DNA of 6,408 bases from an uncultured Lentisphaeria bacterium (GTDB taxonomy: Bacteria > Verrucomicrobiota > Lentisphaeria > Victivallales > Victivallaceae): contig CASFXO010000371.1 in NCBI GenBank assembly GCA_949298665.1, positions 1 to 6,408 of the forward strand, read 5' to 3'. Numbering within the stretch: position 1 is the stretch's first letter; the number at the start of each line of letters is the position of its first letter. Of the stretch, positions 5,681-6,408 are shown piece after piece. A program made the position numbers and the translations under genes. Under the pieces are notes generated by a model, which was given only the letters and a program-made list of their open reading frames with translations, was not told the origin of the DNA and did no database searches.

Positions 5681-6408
5681 AACCACCTTTTCCCGTCGTC
5701 GCCGTACAGGATCACTTCCACCCGGGTTTTTGCGCCCGCCCATTCCTGCAGCACCGCCGTCGCCCGCGGCAGCAGTTCCGCCAGAATCCGTCGGTAGCAG
5801 GATTCCGACACCCGCGCCGCCAGTTCCCCCATCGTCTCCAGGGATTCCGGCGACACCCCCGGCGTCTCCAGACCGAACTCCCGCAACCGCCCCAGATTCA
5901 TCCGGCAGTGGTGCGCATGCGTATTGGTTTCACCGCAGGCGTATTTGAAAAGTTTCCCCGCCATGCAGCCGACCAGCAGCCGCGGCAGTCCCGCCGTCCG
6001 CGCCGCCCGTACCCCCACGCCGATGAAATCCCCGATCCGCACCACCGCGTCCGGCGTCAATTCCGGAAAATCCCGCAGCACCGCCGCCGCCGTCCGGTTG
6101 CCCGTCACCAGCGCCGCCACCGGCACGCGGTTCGCCCCGCAGCTGCGCAGCTGCAACGCCACCGTCGCCGCATAGGCCGCGTGGGAATAAGGCCGGACGA
6201 TGCCGCTTCGCCCCAATATGGAAATCCCCCCCACAATACCGAGCCGGGGATTCAAGGTTTTTTCCGCAACCGCCGCGCCGCCGGGCACGGAAATTTCCAC
6301 CAGCCATTCGCCCCGGCACCCCGCCGCCGCCAGATTTTCCGCCAGCATCCGCCGCGGCACCGGATTGATCGCCGCCCGGCCGACCGGCACCGCCAGTCCC
6401 GGACGGGT
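5677..6408 (-). CDS. cbiD: CbiD, cobalt-precorrin-5B C1-methyltransferase (5' end cut by window)
   Basis: CbiD transfers a methyl group from SAM to C1 of cobalt-precorrin-5B, giving cobalt-precorrin-6A. It has no counterpart in the aerobic pathway, so it marks the anaerobic route. The visible part is 243 residues of a family near 360-380. The frame is open to base 6408, so no start is present; the GTG at 6390 is internal. Numbering from the window edge, conserved segments are TRPGLAVPVGRAAINPVPRR (1-20), LNPRLGIVGGISILGRSGIV (52-71), RPYSHAAYAATVALQ (72-86), GDFIGVGVRAA (126-136) and AGKLFKYACGETNTHAHHCR (150-169). The last region is usually GH-x-GKL followed by an NTHS-type stretch. Here the expected His is absent and several Cys and His residues appear. 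The gene ends in an ATGA overlap with cbiET, consistent with one polycistronic message. Confidence 0.95.
   Translation of the reverse strand, partial: TRPGLAVPVGRAAINPVPRRMLAENLAAAGCRGEWLVEISVPGGAAVAEKTLNPRLGIVGGISILGRSGIVRPYSHAAYAATVALQLRSCGANRVPVAALVTGNRTAAAVLRDFPELTPDAVVRIGDFIGVGVRAARTAGLPRLLVGCMAGKLFKYACGETNTHAHHCRMNLGRLREFGLETPGVSPESLETMGELAARVSESCYRRILAELLPRATAVLQEWAGAKTRVEVILYGDDGKRWL
5683..5689 (-). promoter_or_regulatory. Probable ribosome-binding site of cbiET
   Basis: AAGGTGG on the minus strand, one mismatch from AAGGAGG, overlaps the last sense codons of cbiD. Its AAGG part ends 5 bases before the ATG at 5680. It supports 5680 over the upstream ATG at 5743 as the cbiET start, together with the ATGA overlap with the cbiD stop. 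Confidence 0.55.

Larger units (their letters stand above)
1..6408 (-). other. Anaerobic cobalamin (corrin ring) biosynthesis operon segment
   Basis: The order of transcription is cbiD, cbiET, cbiF/cbiG, cbiH, cbiA, cbiB, all in one direction. Overlaps at successive junctions are 4, 4, 8, 14 and 13 bases, so one long transcript with translational coupling is likely. CbiD and CbiG place it in the cobalt-early pathway. No intergenic DNA exists here, so any promoter or cobalamin riboswitch controlling the set must lie beyond 6408, and any terminator below position 1. Expected partners not seen in the window are CbiL, CbiC, CbiJ (or another precorrin-6A reductase), a cobalt chelatase and CbiP. 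Confidence 0.9.

Noticed and set aside
5681..5743. Upstream ATG at 5743 as the start of cbiET
   Set aside because: The extra 21 residues (MGGRKNPGG...) do not resemble any CbiE N-terminus and lie wholly inside cbiD. The ATG at 5680 has an ATGA overlap, a plausible ribosome-binding site and the expected first residues.
6139..6154. 16-base perfect palindrome made of two GCAGCTGC units, considered as an operator
   Set aside because: It lies inside cbiD and encodes a normal-looking stretch (LQLRSC) with the usual codons. Nothing nearby resembles a promoter.
6388..6390. GTG at 6390 as the start of cbiD
   Set aside because: The frame stays open to base 6408, and the residues before it (TRPGLA) belong to a conserved internal CbiD motif, so the gene is cut by the window edge and does not start here.
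1..6408. Cobalamin riboswitch, tRNA, CRISPR array, insertion sequence or terminator
   Set aside because: The coding genes overlap end to end, leaving no intergenic space. I saw no spaced repeats, transposase motifs or hairpin followed by a T-run on the coding strand.

Overview
The window is a piece of one cobalamin (vitamin B12) biosynthesis operon of the anaerobic, early-cobalt-insertion type. All six genes lie on the minus strand and are transcribed from high to low coordinates: cbiD (5' end outside the window), a cbiE-cbiT fusion, a cbiF-cbiG fusion, cbiH (cobJ family), cbiA and cbiB (3' end outside the window). Each gene overlaps the next by 4 to 14 bases, so no stretch is free of coding sequence and there is no room for an internal promoter, riboswitch or terminator.

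The organism cannot be named from this sequence. By eye the DNA is roughly two thirds G+C, with third codon positions dominated by G and C. The coding (minus) strand has more G than C. CbiD and CbiG identify the oxygen-independent route, so the host is probably an anaerobe, facultative anaerobe or microaerophile with a compact genome style. The high G+C content explains the many long antisense reading frames, none of which looks like a real protein.

Layout from high to low coordinates: 6408-5677 CbiD, C1 methylation; 5680-4466 CbiET, C5/C15 methylation and C12 side-chain decarboxylation; 4469-2637 CbiF-CbiG, C11 methylation followed by delta-lactone opening with loss of the C20 fragment; 2644-1895 CbiH, C17 methylation with ring contraction; 1908-577 CbiA, glutamine-dependent a,c-amidation; 589-1 CbiB, attachment of the aminopropanol arm at the membrane. 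Together they cover most of the middle of corrin ring synthesis plus two late steps. CbiL, CbiC, CbiJ, the cobalt chelatase and CbiP are not in the window and would be expected in flanking or unlinked DNA.

I see no previously undescribed system. The points most worth checking are the single-chain CbiF-CbiG fusion of consecutive pathway steps, a Cys/His-rich variant of a conserved CbiD segment, a run of nine G residues near the 3' end of cbiET, and the overlapping gene junctions. Ribosome-binding sites at those junctions argue that two genes start later than their longest reading frames.
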